Origin: Candidatus Iainarchaeum sp.
GTDB taxonomy: Archaea; Iainarchaeota; Iainarchaeia; Iainarchaeales; JAFCFF01
Length of the DNA stretch: 10,028 nt
Assembly (NCBI GenBank): GCA_017608775.1
Contig: JAFCFF010000019.1
Location: forward strand, 1-10,028
Direction: 5' to 3'
Position numbers and translations under genes: made by a program
The notes under the pieces: generated by a model
Databases searched by the model: none
The model's input: only the letters and a program-made list of their open reading frames with translations
What the model was told of the DNA's origin: nothing
Shown here: positions 1 to 6,204 of the stretch, piece after piece
How the letters are laid out: the number at the start of each line of letters is the position of its first letter
Numbering within the stretch: the stretch's first letter is position 1

Positions 1-20
1 GTTTTAAGAAATATGATTAG
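1..20 (+). CDS. rps14: 30S ribosomal protein S14 (uS14), C-terminal end only
   Basis: The frame ending in TAG at 18-20 reads F-K-K-Y-D-stop, and bases 1-2 (GT) would complete a Gly codon if preceded by G. Archaeal and eukaryotic S14/S29 proteins typically end in a short G-F-x-K-x-x tail, and S14 is the usual gene just before S8 in archaeal spc operons. Only five full codons are visible, so the call depends mainly on position. The zinc-binding part of S14 would lie upstream of the window. The stop codon forms part of the ribosome binding site of S8. Confidence 0.65.
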
Positions 21-25
21 GTGAT
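19..25 (+). promoter_or_regulatory. Ribosome binding site of S8, overlapping the S14 stop
   Basis: AGGTGAT matches the complement of the usual archaeal 16S 3' end and lies three bases before the GTG start at 29. The first two bases belong to the TAG stop of the gene upstream. It supports a GTG start for S8, for which no nearby ATG exists in frame. Confidence 0.75.
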
Positions 26-28
26 TTT

Positions 29-415
29 GTGAGCGACATAATAGTAAATGCTTTGATAAAAATAAAAAATGCAGATAATGTTGCAAAGCCAGAGGTTGTT
101 TTAGAGCCGGTTTCAAAACTGTTAAAAAACATTCTTGAAATTCTAAAAAAAGAAGGGTATATAGATAACACAAAAGAAGTAAAGCAAGGAAATAAGTTAA
201 CATTTATCGTAAAACTTAATGGCAACATAAATGAGTGCAGGGCAATAAAACCAAGGTTTGTTGTTGGTAAAGACGATTACCAGAAATATGAGAAAAGGTT
301 TCTTCCTGCAAGGGATGTTGGAACAATAATTGTTTCAACAAATAAAGGACTTTTAACCCATAGAGAGGCAAAGATGGAAAAGCTTGGTGGAAGATTAATA
401 GCATATGTTTATTGA
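29..415 (+). CDS. rps8: 30S ribosomal protein S8 (uS8)
   Basis: S8 is a primary 16S rRNA-binding protein of the small subunit, needed for assembly of the central domain (family knowledge). The 128-residue product is close to the usual archaeal length of about 130. Conserved archaeal blocks are visible: AIKPRF at 72-77, YEKRFLPARD at 87-96, GTIIVSTNKGLLTHREA at 98-114 and the C-terminal GGRLIAYVY at 120-128. The start is GTG, chosen because an AGGTGAT site sits three bases upstream. The N-terminal half (residues 1-60) is more divergent than the C-terminal RNA-binding half. The gene lies between S14 and L6, the standard spc order, and its stop TGA runs directly into the purine-rich binding site of L6. 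Confidence 0.97.
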   Translation: MSDIIVNALIKIKNADNVAKPEVVLEPVSKLLKNILEILKKEGYIDNTKEVKQGNKLTFIVKLNGNINECRAIKPRFVVGKDDYQKYEKRFLPARDVGTIIVSTNKGLLTHREAKMEKLGGRLIAYVY

Positions 416-424
416 GGGAGAGTT

Positions 425-985
425 ATGGAAAAAACACCAAAGAAGAAAAAAATAAAAAGTGCAGAGATTTGTCTGGAAATTCCCGAGGGAGTAAATGTCG
501 AGGTAGATGCCTTTGGAAAAGTCATTGTTTCAGGGAAAAAAGGAAGTCTTGAAAGGCAGTTTAGAAGCAAAAGAGTGACAATAAAAAAGACGGATAAAAA
601 CGTTGTTTTGGTTGGTAAAGATGAAAAAAAAGAAACAAGAAAAATGTTGGGGACAATAAAGGCACATATAAAAAACATGATAGATGGGGCAAGTAAAGGG
701 TATTCCTATAAGCTGGTTGTGGTTTATTCCCACTTTCCAATAAGGACAAGTGTAAAAGATGGATTTTTGGAAATAGTTAATTTCTTTGGTGAAAAATATC
801 CAAGAAAGGCAAAGATCTTGCCAGGGGTTAAGGTAGAAATAAAAGGAAGGGAAATCCTTGTTAGCGGTGTTTCAAAAGAAAATGTGGGCCAAACAGCCGC
901 AAATATTGAAAACACAACAAGAACAACGAAGAGAGATAGGAGAATTTTTCAGGATGGAATATATGTTGTTGAGAAGGCAGGGTGA
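425..985 (+). CDS. rpl6: 50S ribosomal protein L6 (uL6)
   Basis: L6 binds 23S rRNA near the factor-binding site of the large subunit. The product has 186 residues, normal for archaea, and shows the two tandem L6 domains. Recognisable archaeal/eukaryotic motifs are GYSYKLVVVYSHFP at about 92-105, GEKYPR at 122-127, GQTAANIE at 155-162 and DRRIFQDGIY at 171-180. The first 11 residues are a Lys-rich extension before the first beta strand. The ATG at 425 follows GAGGGAG (414-420), which overlaps the S8 stop, with four bases between. Its stop TGA (983-985) lies inside the binding site of L32e, implying coupled translation. Confidence 0.97.
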   Translation: MEKTPKKKKIKSAEICLEIPEGVNVEVDAFGKVIVSGKKGSLERQFRSKRVTIKKTDKNVVLVGKDEKKETRKMLGTIKAHIKNMIDGASKGYSYKLVVVYSHFPIRTSVKDGFLEIVNFFGEKYPRKAKILPGVKVEIKGREILVSGVSKENVGQTAANIENTTRTTKRDRRIFQDGIYVVEKAG

Positions 986-986
986 T
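980..986 (+). promoter_or_regulatory. Ribosome binding site deciding the L32e start
   Basis: GGGTGAT lies four bases before GTG at 991 and contains the L6 stop TGA (983-985). The arrangement is almost identical to those before S8 and L19e, so GTG 991 is favoured. The in-frame alternatives GTG 982 and ATG 985 lie within the site itself. Confidence 0.7.
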
Positions 987-990
987 GTTT

Positions 991-1485
991 GTGATAAACC
1001 TTATAATAAAAAAAATAAGAAAAAAAAGGTTCAAACTGAAAAAACCGAAATTTCGTGGGAGTTTTGGAAGTAAGAGAAAGAGAAAAATTAGCAAGAAAAA
1101 ATGGAAAAAATGGAGAAAGCCAAGAGGAATGGACAGTGATCTTAGAAGGAAGCTAAAAAATGAGGGAAAACAACCAAGTATAGGCTATAGAAAGCCGAGA
1201 AGAGTCCGTAGGCTGCATCCCTCTGGCTACAAAGAATTCTTGGTTAAAAACCTAGAAGATATTAAAAAAATTATGGAAAGAGAAAAGAATTTTGTTTTAA
1301 GAGTTGCCAGCACAGTTGGAAAAAAGAAGAGGAAGGAAATTGTTGATTTTGCGGGAGAGGAAAAAATAAAGATAGTAAATATAGGAAAAATAAGAAAAGA
1401 AATGAAAAAAATTGAGGGGAAGGAAGAAAAAAATAAGAAGAGAGAAAGCAAAAAAATAAAAAATGAAAAGACAAAGAAAGGGTGA
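991..1485 (+). CDS. rpl32e: 50S ribosomal protein L32e (eL32) with Lys/Glu-rich C-terminal tail
   Basis: L32e is a large-subunit protein found in archaea and eukaryotes but not bacteria. The 164-residue product holds the family core: KKPKF at 17-21, W-K-K-W-R-K-P-R-G at 38-46, P-S-I-G-Y-R-K-P-R at 62-70, RRLHPSGY at 73-80 and RVASTVGKKKR at 104-114. The core ends near residue 130, about where short archaeal homologues end. Residues 131-164 are an extra tail made mostly of Lys, Glu, Arg and Asn, likely disordered or rRNA-binding. The start is GTG 991, chosen from the binding site at 980-986; ATG 985 would add only two residues. It sits between L6 and L19e, the classic archaeal order. Confidence 0.95.
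   Translation: MINLIIKKIRKKRFKLKKPKFRGSFGSKRKRKISKKKWKKWRKPRGMDSDLRRKLKNEGKQPSIGYRKPRRVRRLHPSGYKEFLVKNLEDIKKIMEREKNFVLRVASTVGKKKRKEIVDFAGEEKIKIVNIGKIRKEMKKIEGKEEKNKKRESKKIKNEKTKKG
1480..1485 (+). promoter_or_regulatory. Ribosome binding site deciding the L19e start
   Basis: GGGTGA, which includes the L32e stop TGA at 1483-1485, lies five bases before GTG at 1491. The longer reading frame from GTG 1482 would begin inside this site, so GTG 1491 is preferred. The resulting protein begins M-R-V-K-R-V-R-E-I-A-A, a plausible L19e N terminus. Confidence 0.75.
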
Positions 1486-1490
1486 GTTTT

Positions 1491-1949
1491 GTGAGAGTAA
1501 AAAGAGTAAGAGAAATTGCCGCAAAGTTGTTAAATACAAGTCAAGACAGGATTTTGTTTGATGGAAAAAACTTAAAAAAAATAAAAGAAGTTATGACAAG
1601 AGAGGATATAAAAACACTTATCTTGGACGGAGTCATAAAAAAGAAAAAAACCCCAAGACAAAGCAAGGCAAGAGCAAGAAAAAGAAAGCTTGAGAAAAAA
1701 AAGGGAAGACACTCTGGTAAGGGAAAGAAAAAGGGAACCCAAAAAGCAAAGAGGCCCAAAAAAGAAAGATGGATTTTGAAGGTAAGGGCTCAAAGGAAGA
1801 CGTTGAGAGATCTTTTGAGGGACAACATAATAACCAGAGATATTTACAGATCACTGTATAAAAAAATAGGTGGCGGATACTTCAGGGGGAAAAAACATCT
1901 AGAAAGTTATGCAAGAGGGATTGCAAGGGCTAGGGGAGAAAAGGGGTGA
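1491..1949 (+). CDS. rpl19e: 50S ribosomal protein L19e (eL19)
   Basis: L19e is an archaeal/eukaryotic large-subunit protein that contributes to an intersubunit bridge through its long helical arm. The 152-residue product is the usual archaeal size. An N-terminal helical region (REIAAKLL, about 7-14, then residues to about 45) is followed by a very basic central stretch (about 49-91) carrying the family motif S-K-A-R-A-R-K-R-K at 58-66 and the glycine-rich GRHSGKGKKKGT at 72-83. The C-terminal helix includes W-I-L-K-V-R-A-Q-R at 94-102, then RDIYRSLYKKIGGGYFRGKKHL at about 116-137, a typical L19e ending. The start is GTG 1491, from the binding site overlapping the L32e stop. The stop TGA in turn lies in the binding site of L18. 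Confidence 0.96.
   Translation: MRVKRVREIAAKLLNTSQDRILFDGKNLKKIKEVMTREDIKTLILDGVIKKKKTPRQSKARARKRKLEKKKGRHSGKGKKKGTQKAKRPKKERWILKVRAQRKTLRDLLRDNIITRDIYRSLYKKIGGGYFRGKKHLESYARGIARARGEKG
1943..1949 (+). promoter_or_regulatory. Ribosome binding site deciding the L18 start
   Basis: GGGGTGA, ending with the L19e stop TGA at 1947-1949, lies four bases before ATG 1954. It favours this start over an upstream in-frame codon at 1909, which would overlap L19e by 41 bases and add 15 unconserved residues. Confidence 0.8.
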
Positions 1950-1953
1950 AAAA

Positions 1954-2454
1954 ATGTTGAGGGTATTTAAAAGAAGGTTGGAAAAAAAGACAGACTATAG
2001 GAAAAGACTGGCTCTCGTGAAATCTGGAGAGATAAGATTTGTTATAAGAAGAAGCAATAAGAGAGTTTTAATTCAGGCAGTTAGGTTTATGGAGGTTGGA
2101 GACAAAACACTGCTTACGATAGATAGTGGAAAGTTAAGGAAGCTTGGCTGGAAGCACAGTCTAAAGAACATTCCGGCCGCATATTTGACAGGATATTTAT
2201 TTGGAAAGAAAGTGTTGGAACGTGGTTTGAAAAAAGGAGTTTTAGATATTGGGAGAGAAAGTCCTTTTCACAAAGGAGTTGTTTTCTCAGCATTAAAGGG
2301 GATTGTTGATGCTGGGTTAGAGATAAAACACAACGCAGAGATTTTTCCAACAGATGAGAGAATAAGAGGAGAACACATAAAGACATTTACTGGGACGGAT
2401 GTTGTTAGTGACTTTGAGGATGTTAAGAAAAAAATACGGAGTGAGATCAAATGA
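1954..2454 (+). CDS. rpl18: 50S ribosomal protein L18 (uL18, archaeal L18P/L5E type)
   Basis: L18 binds 5S rRNA and helps dock it in the central protuberance. The 166-residue product carries the archaeal signature blocks: KTDYRKRLALVKSGEIRFVIRRSN in two parts over 12-35, A-A-Y-L-T-G-Y-L-F-G-K-K at 75-86, LDIG at 97-100, F-S-A-L-K-G-I-V-D-A-G-L at 111-122 and DERIRGEHI at 134-142. It is shorter than many archaeal homologues of about 190 residues, and the part before KTDYRKRL is brief. Start ATG 1954 is set by the GGGGTGA site. The end overlaps S5 by four bases (ATGA), a sign of translational coupling. Confidence 0.96.
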   Translation: MLRVFKRRLEKKTDYRKRLALVKSGEIRFVIRRSNKRVLIQAVRFMEVGDKTLLTIDSGKLRKLGWKHSLKNIPAAYLTGYLFGKKVLERGLKKGVLDIGRESPFHKGVVFSALKGIVDAGLEIKHNAEIFPTDERIRGEHIKTFTGTDVVSDFEDVKKKIRSEIK

Positions 2455-3146
2455 AATTTATAAAAGAAAAGGAAGAAAAGCCTGAGCCCGTAGAAAAAGA
2501 AAAAAACGAGGAAGAAAAAACAGAGATAGACTGGGTCCCAAAAACAGAGGTAGGAAAAAAGGTTTTTTCCGGAGAGATAAAAAGCTTGGATGAGTTTTTT
2601 GACAAGGGATATCTTATAAAAGAGCCAGAGATTGTTGATGCCCTTGTACCAGAGCTTAAAGTCAATGTTGTTGAGGTTACAAAAACAACCACAGTAACAA
2701 TGGCTGGTAGGAACTTTGGGTTTAGAGCAACTGTAGTTGTGGGGGACGGAGAGAGCTATATTGGAATTGGTTCTGGAAAATCAAAGGAAAGGTTTCAGGC
2801 AATAAAAAAAGCAGAAAGAGAGGCAAAGAAAAATCTTGTTAAGGTTAGGAGGGGTTGTGGTTCTTGGGAGTGCAGCTGTACCGAGGGACATTCCATTCCT
2901 TTTTCGGTTGTTGGGAGGGAGGGCTCTGTAAAGGTTAAGCTTATACCTGCCCCAAAGGGAACCGGACTTGTCATAGGAGAAAAAGTAAAACCAATATTTG
3001 AGTTTGTTGGGATAAAAGATGTTTGGAGTAAAAGTTTTGGAGCAACTCATACAGTGCACAACTTTGCAAAAGCAGTTGTTGATGCGCTAAGCAAAACAAC
3101 AAAGATAAGATTTACAAAAGATATTGAGAGAAAGATAAAGAGGTAG
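2451..3146 (+). CDS. rps5: 30S ribosomal protein S5 (uS5)
   Basis: S5 is a small-subunit protein at the mRNA entry channel that affects decoding fidelity. The 231-residue product has three parts. Residues 1-25 are a charged Lys/Glu/Pro extension. Residues 27-66 match the archaeal lead-in (D-W-V-P-K-T-E-V-G, 27-35). The double-stranded RNA-binding-like and C-terminal S5 domains follow: AGRNFGFRATVVVGDG at 85-100, GIGSGKSKE at 105-113, V-R-R-G-C-G-S-W-E-C at 132-141, LIPAPKGTGLVIG at 164-176 and GIKDVWS at 187-193. Start ATG 2451 overlaps the L18 stop and follows GGAGTGA (2438-2444) by six bases. The acidic-basic leader is longer than in most homologues I know of. Confidence 0.97.
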   Translation: MKFIKEKEEKPEPVEKEKNEEEKTEIDWVPKTEVGKKVFSGEIKSLDEFFDKGYLIKEPEIVDALVPELKVNVVEVTKTTTVTMAGRNFGFRATVVVGDGESYIGIGSGKSKERFQAIKKAEREAKKNLVKVRRGCGSWECSCTEGHSIPFSVVGREGSVKVKLIPAPKGTGLVIGEKVKPIFEFVGIKDVWSKSFGATHTVHNFAKAVVDALSKTTKIRFTKDIERKIKR

Positions 3147-3150
3147 AAAT

Positions 3151-3612
3151 ATGTTAGCAGTCATAAGAATAAGAGGAAGAGTCAATGTCGAGAGAGGGGT
3201 TGAAAAAACCCTTAGAAACTTAAAACTGACAAGAAAAAACCACCTTGTAATTTTTAAGGAAAACAAAAATATTCTTGGAATGCTTTCTAAGGTCCAGAAC
3301 TACATAACTTTTGGAGAGATAAACAAAGAAACTCTGGCTTTGGTTCTTCTAAAAAGAGGAAGGCTCTCAGGAAATAAAAAATTAGATAAGAAGTTTTTAG
3401 AGGAAAGGGGTTTAAAGGGCTTTGAGGAAATAAGTGAAGGCTTATTCGATGGTAGGAAAAATCTAAAAGATCTTGGCATAAAACCAGTGTTTAGACTTAG
3501 CCCTCCAAAAAAAGGTTTTGAGAGAGGGGGGATGAAAAAAAGTTTCAAACAAGGAGGGGTATTGGGTTACAGAGGGGAAAAGATAAACGAACTGATAAAA
3601 AAGATGGTTTGA
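3151..3612 (+). CDS. rpl30: 50S ribosomal protein L30 (uL30, archaeal L30/L7 type)
   Basis: Archaeal L30 carries the short bacterial-like L30 fold plus a C-terminal extension related to eukaryotic L7; this 153-residue product has both. The N-terminal domain is MLAVIRIRGRVNV, then L-R-N-L-K-L-T-R-K-N-H at 21-31. The C-terminal half ends in the diagnostic archaeal block: PVFRLSPPKKGFERGG at 112-127, KQGGVLGYRGEKINELI at 133-149. Start ATG 3151 follows GAGGT (3140-3144), whose last base is the first base of the S5 stop TAG. The order S5-L30-L15-SecY is the conserved spc ending. The L30 stop is followed by a 17-base gap to the preferred L15 start. Confidence 0.96.
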   Translation: MLAVIRIRGRVNVERGVEKTLRNLKLTRKNHLVIFKENKNILGMLSKVQNYITFGEINKETLALVLLKRGRLSGNKKLDKKFLEERGLKGFEEISEGLFDGRKNLKDLGIKPVFRLSPPKKGFERGGMKKSFKQGGVLGYRGEKINELIKKMV

Positions 3613-3618
3613 TAAAAA

Positions 3619-3623
3619 AGGTG
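3619..3623 (+). promoter_or_regulatory. Ribosome binding site deciding the L15 start
   Basis: AGGTG lies six bases before ATG 3630. In-frame TTG 3609 and GTG 3621 are possible earlier starts, but GTG 3621 falls inside this site and TTG 3609 has no site of its own. ATG 3630 gives a protein starting M-R-K-K-K-V-R-L-R-G, like other archaeal L15 proteins. Confidence 0.75.
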
Positions 3624-3629
3624 CTCAGA

Positions 3630-4037
3630 ATGAGAAAGAAAAAAGTAAGGTTAAGAGGAAAAAGAACTCATGGAAAAGGGGATACAAAGAGAAGAAGAGG
3701 AAAAGGAAGCAAGGGCGGTAAAGGAAGGGCAGGAAGCCAGGGGCAAAAAAAAATGTTGTTCCTTGGGAGTTTTGGAAAACTTGGTTTCAAGGGAAAGAAG
3801 AAAAGAGAGAGAATCATCAACTTGGATATTCTCTCACAAAAGCTGGATGCTTGGATAAAAAAGGAAAAAACAGGGAAAAAGAGTGGATTATACATAATAG
3901 ATGGAAAAAAGATTGGTTTTGATAAAATCTTGGGCAAGGGAAATATAAATGAAAAAATAAGGGTTGTTAACATGAAAGTAAGTAAAAAGGCAAAGCAAAA
4001 GATTGAGAGGGCCGGAGGGAGTATAGAGGAGAGATAA
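3630..4037 (+). CDS. rpl15: 50S ribosomal protein L15 (uL15)
   Basis: L15 is a late-assembling large-subunit protein with a long basic arm that threads into 23S rRNA. The 135-residue product opens with the archaeal arm: R-G-K-R-T-H-G-K-G at 9-17 and RRRGKGSKGGKGRAGSQGQ at 21-39. The globular part includes F-K-G-K-K-K-R-E-R-I-I-N-L at 53-65, the I-L-G-K-G-N-I motif at 100-106 and the C-terminal VSKKAKQKIERAGGSIE at 117-133. It is slightly short for the family, and the aromatic-rich patch often found after the arm is mostly replaced by Lys/Gly. It is followed at once by SecY, as in archaea and bacteria alike. Confidence 0.95.
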   Translation: MRKKKVRLRGKRTHGKGDTKRRRGKGSKGGKGRAGSQGQKKMLFLGSFGKLGFKGKKKRERIINLDILSQKLDAWIKKEKTGKKSGLYIIDGKKIGFDKILGKGNINEKIRVVNMKVSKKAKQKIERAGGSIEER

Positions 4038-4038
4038 A

Positions 4039-5421
4039 ATGAATATAAGTTCTTTCTACAGATGGATTCCGGCTGTCAAGGACCCTGTAAAACCCTTGAC
4101 GATAAAACAAAAAATTTTTTGGAGTGCGCTTGTTCTTGTTATATTTTTTATAATGGGTAGTGTTGAGGTTGCTGGTGTTGCTGAAAGTGCCACTGGTTTT
4201 TTAGAACAGCTACAAATAATACTTGCAAGTAACATAGGAACCCTGATAACTGTTGGAATTGGACCAATTGTACTTGCCTCAATAATACTACAGATGTTGG
4301 TTGGAACAAAAATAATAAAGCTCAATCTAAGCGACCCTGCACAAAGAAGCGTTTTCACTGGTTTGCAGAAACTCCTGACAATTGGTCTTGCATTCTTTGA
4401 GGCAATAATTTACTCTGCTCCTGGAAGATTTCTAAGTCCTGATCCTGGAATGAGATGGTTTGTTATCTTACAGGTTGCAACCGGATCAATAATACTGATG
4501 TTTTTGGATGAGGTTGTGCAAAAATATGGTGTTGGTTCTGGTATTGGGTTGTTCATTGCTGGTGGAGTAAGTCAGACAGTAATATGGAGATCGATATCCC
4601 CTATAATGGAAGCAGGTAGTTTTATAGGTTTGATTCCTCAGTTTCTAGCAAACCTGTTTAGGGGAAACCCAGCACTTATAATTTTGTTACCTCTTTTGAT
4701 GAGCTTTGTTGTTTTCTTTATAGTTGTTTTCTTTGAGAGTGTTTATGTCAACATTCCGATTGCCATGGGCAGACGTGGGTTGGGAGGGAGATTTCCAGTA
4801 AAGCTACTTTATGTCAGCAACATTCCTGTTATATTTGCAGCTGCTTTTTTTGCAAATATCCAGTTTATTGCCTTTGCAATAAGAAACACTGGTTTTGGGA
4901 AGGTATTTGGGGTGTTTTCTGAAAACCAAATTGTTGGAGGCCTTGCCTGTTACACAAAAGCACCATTTGGTATCCTTATAGATCCAGGGGGGGTACTTGG
5001 GAGTGTTTGTTATGTTGGATTTTTGGATCCTCTTCTTGCCGTGATATTGCACATTCTTGTATATGCGGTCTTGTTTTTGGGAGCGTGTGTTATATTTGGT
5101 GTCTTGTGGGTGGAAATAGGTGGGCAGGGGCCAGAAGACATCGCAGAACAATTTCAGTCAGCGGGCTTGTTTATTCCTGGTTTTAGAAAAGACCCAAGAA
5201 TTGTAAAGGCAATTCTTTATAAGTATATTCCAACAATAACTGTGCTGGGTTCTTTCATAGTTGGTTTTCTTGCCGTCTTTGCAGACCTAACAGGAGCGCT
5301 TGGGTCAGGAACTGGAATTCTTCTTACTGTTGGAATTGTCTATAGGTTGTATGAGGAACTGGCAAGAGAACAGGTTTTAACGAATGTTGCTCTCCTAAGA
5401 AAAATTATAAAGGGTGGATAG
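4039..5421 (+). CDS. secY: Preprotein translocase subunit SecY (Sec61 alpha homologue)
   Basis: SecY forms the protein-conducting channel of the cytoplasmic membrane with SecE and SecG/Sec61 beta. The 460-residue product is full length, with about ten hydrophobic segments beginning at about 29-45. Residues 46-65 correspond to the plug region. YGVGSGIGLFI at 163-173 is a family signature in the middle of the chain. The cytoplasmic loop GRRGLGGRFPVKLLYVS at 244-260 leads into NIPVIFA at 261-267, a diagnostic SecY motif. The second large cytoplasmic loop has Q-S-A-G-L-F-I-P-G-F-R-K-D-P-R at 373-387, and GSGTGILLTVGI at 422-433 is the last membrane segment. Start ATG 4039 follows GAGGAG (4026-4031). 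The archaeal adenylate kinase gene often found next is absent; a DUF106/EMC3 gene begins on the next base. Confidence 0.98.
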   Translation: MNISSFYRWIPAVKDPVKPLTIKQKIFWSALVLVIFFIMGSVEVAGVAESATGFLEQLQIILASNIGTLITVGIGPIVLASIILQMLVGTKIIKLNLSDPAQRSVFTGLQKLLTIGLAFFEAIIYSAPGRFLSPDPGMRWFVILQVATGSIILMFLDEVVQKYGVGSGIGLFIAGGVSQTVIWRSISPIMEAGSFIGLIPQFLANLFRGNPALIILLPLLMSFVVFFIVVFFESVYVNIPIAMGRRGLGGRFPVKLLYVSNIPVIFAAAFFANIQFIAFAIRNTGFGKVFGVFSENQIVGGLACYTKAPFGILIDPGGVLGSVCYVGFLDPLLAVILHILVYAVLFLGACVIFGVLWVEIGGQGPEDIAEQFQSAGLFIPGFRKDPRIVKAILYKYIPTITVLGSFIVGFLAVFADLTGALGSGTGILLTVGIVYRLYEELAREQVLTNVALLRKIIKGG

Positions 5422-5892
5422 ATGTATAAGGGAATAATTTTGGGTTTAGTTGCCTTAGCAATATTGGTAATTCTTAATCTAGTACAGTCAAAATTTATAA
5501 ATAGAAAGGAACAACAACTGATGCAGAAAAAAATGAGAGAAAGACAAAACGAGATAAAGGAGTTGATGAAAGAGGGTTCTGAGGAAAGCAAGAAAAAAGC
5601 TCAGAAGATTCAAGCAGAGATGTTAGAGGAAAGCTCAAAGATGATGTCAAAAACATTGAAATACTTTATAGTTGTATCTATTATTATTATTCCCTTGTTT
5701 GCATTAATAAACAAGTTTTATGGAAATGTTGTTTTGATAAATACCGAGCTAGGAAGGTTTATCCCGTTATTGGGAGCGATAACGTGGTTTTGGTGGTATA
5801 TTTTGGTCGCCCTGATAGCCGGAAGCCTTGTAACCAATATGGGAGCGTTATGGAGTGAGAGATATGACAAAAGTAAGTCAGAGAAGGCTTAA
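5422..5892 (+). CDS. DUF106/EMC3-TMCO1 family membrane protein (YidC/Oxa1 superfamily insertase)
   Basis: The 156-residue protein has one membrane segment at about 4-22, a charged helical coiled-coil region at about 27-75 rich in Lys, Glu and Gln, and two further membrane segments at about 80-98 and 114-138. This layout, with a cytosolic coiled coil between the first and second membrane segments, is that of archaeal DUF106 proteins, which are related to EMC3, TMCO1 and YidC and thought to insert membrane proteins. The aromatic TWFWWY at 121-126 lies in the last segment. The gene starts immediately after the SecY stop, with GGGTGGAT (5412-5419) as its binding site, and its 3' end overlaps L34e by 29 bases. 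Its location beside SecY agrees with membrane protein biogenesis. The family call is firm; the insertase role is from family knowledge. Confidence 0.9.
   Translation: MYKGIILGLVALAILVILNLVQSKFINRKEQQLMQKKMRERQNEIKELMKEGSEESKKKAQKIQAEMLEESSKMMSKTLKYFIVVSIIIIPLFALINKFYGNVVLINTELGRFIPLLGAITWFWWYILVALIAGSLVTNMGALWSERYDKSKSEKA
5852..5858 (+). promoter_or_regulatory. Ribosome binding site deciding the L34e start
   Basis: GGAGTGA lies five bases before ATG 5864, inside the end of the upstream membrane protein gene. The same sequence precedes S5 at 2438-2444. In-frame GTG 5855 falls within the site and would add three residues, so ATG 5864 is preferred. Confidence 0.7.
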
Positions 5893-6196
5893 GAAAAAAA
5901 TTAGAAAAAGTCCTGGCAGGAAGTCTAAGATATCATATAAAAGAAAGAAAAGAAGTTTTGCAAAATGTGCACTTTGTAAAGAAAGGTTAAAGGGAGTGCC
6001 TCCTGAAAGCAGGAAAAAGAAACTTTCAAAGACAAAAAGAAGACCAAGTGTTATGTTTGGTGGAATTCTTTGTTCTAAATGTAGGGAGAAAATAATAAAA
6101 AAAGCTGCCCTAAGAAAATACAAACTTACCAGAGATGAAGAAATAGACCTAAGGGAGGAAAAATTCATAAAGCAGGCTGAGAAAGCTATTGAGTAG
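5864..6196 (+). CDS. rpl34e: 50S ribosomal protein L34e (eL34), four-cysteine zinc form
   Basis: L34e is a large-subunit protein shared by archaea and eukaryotes. The 110-residue product has a basic N terminus with S-P-G-R-K-S-K-I-S-Y at 16-25, followed by CALC (Cys35, Cys38) and LCSKC (Cys70, Cys73), a complete zinc-ribbon set. R-P-S-V-M-F-G-G-I-L-C at 60-70 resembles the usual R-P-Y-G-G-x-L-C. The C-terminal helix (about 74-110) is more acidic and longer than in many short archaeal forms of about 90 residues. The start overlaps the DUF106 gene by 29 bases and is placed from the GGAGTGA site. Position after DUF106 is the usual archaeal arrangement. Its TAG stop forms part of the L14e binding site. 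Confidence 0.93.
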   Translation: MTKVSQRRLKKKIRKSPGRKSKISYKRKKRSFAKCALCKERLKGVPPESRKKKLSKTKRRPSVMFGGILCSKCREKIIKKAALRKYKLTRDEEIDLREEKFIKQAEKAIE

Positions 6197-6200
6197 GTGA
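6195..6200 (+). promoter_or_regulatory. Ribosome binding site of the short L14e gene
   Basis: AGGTGA lies four bases before ATG 6205 and shares AG with the L34e stop TAG (6194-6196). A strong site before such a small gene supports its reality. Confidence 0.75.
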
Positions 6201-6204
6201 GGAT

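Noticed and set aside
858..1073. A second plus-strand frame crossing the L6-L32e junction
   Set aside because: It is out of frame with both conserved genes, lacks a binding site, and gives a low-complexity product.
1321..1490. A-rich direct repeats that could be taken for a repeat array or CRISPR
   Set aside because: There is no regular unit or spacer structure; the pattern comes from Lys and Arg codons of L32e.
1909..1953. An upstream GTG/ATG-type start that would extend L18 by 15 residues
   Set aside because: It would begin within L19e without a suitable site, whereas GGGGTGA lies directly before ATG 1954 and the homologous N terminus starts there.
3668..3973. Long antisense reading frame opposite L15, and similar minus-strand frames opposite S8, S13, S11, L13 and others
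   Set aside because: They lie opposite clearly conserved genes, have Phe/Leu/Ser/Pro-rich products as expected from reading purine-rich DNA backwards, and have no recognisable domain or start signal.
4987..4993. Run of seven G in secY as a possible frameshift or sequencing error
   Set aside because: The SecY frame continues correctly on both sides, reading D-P-G-G-V-L-G-S, so no frameshift is indicated.
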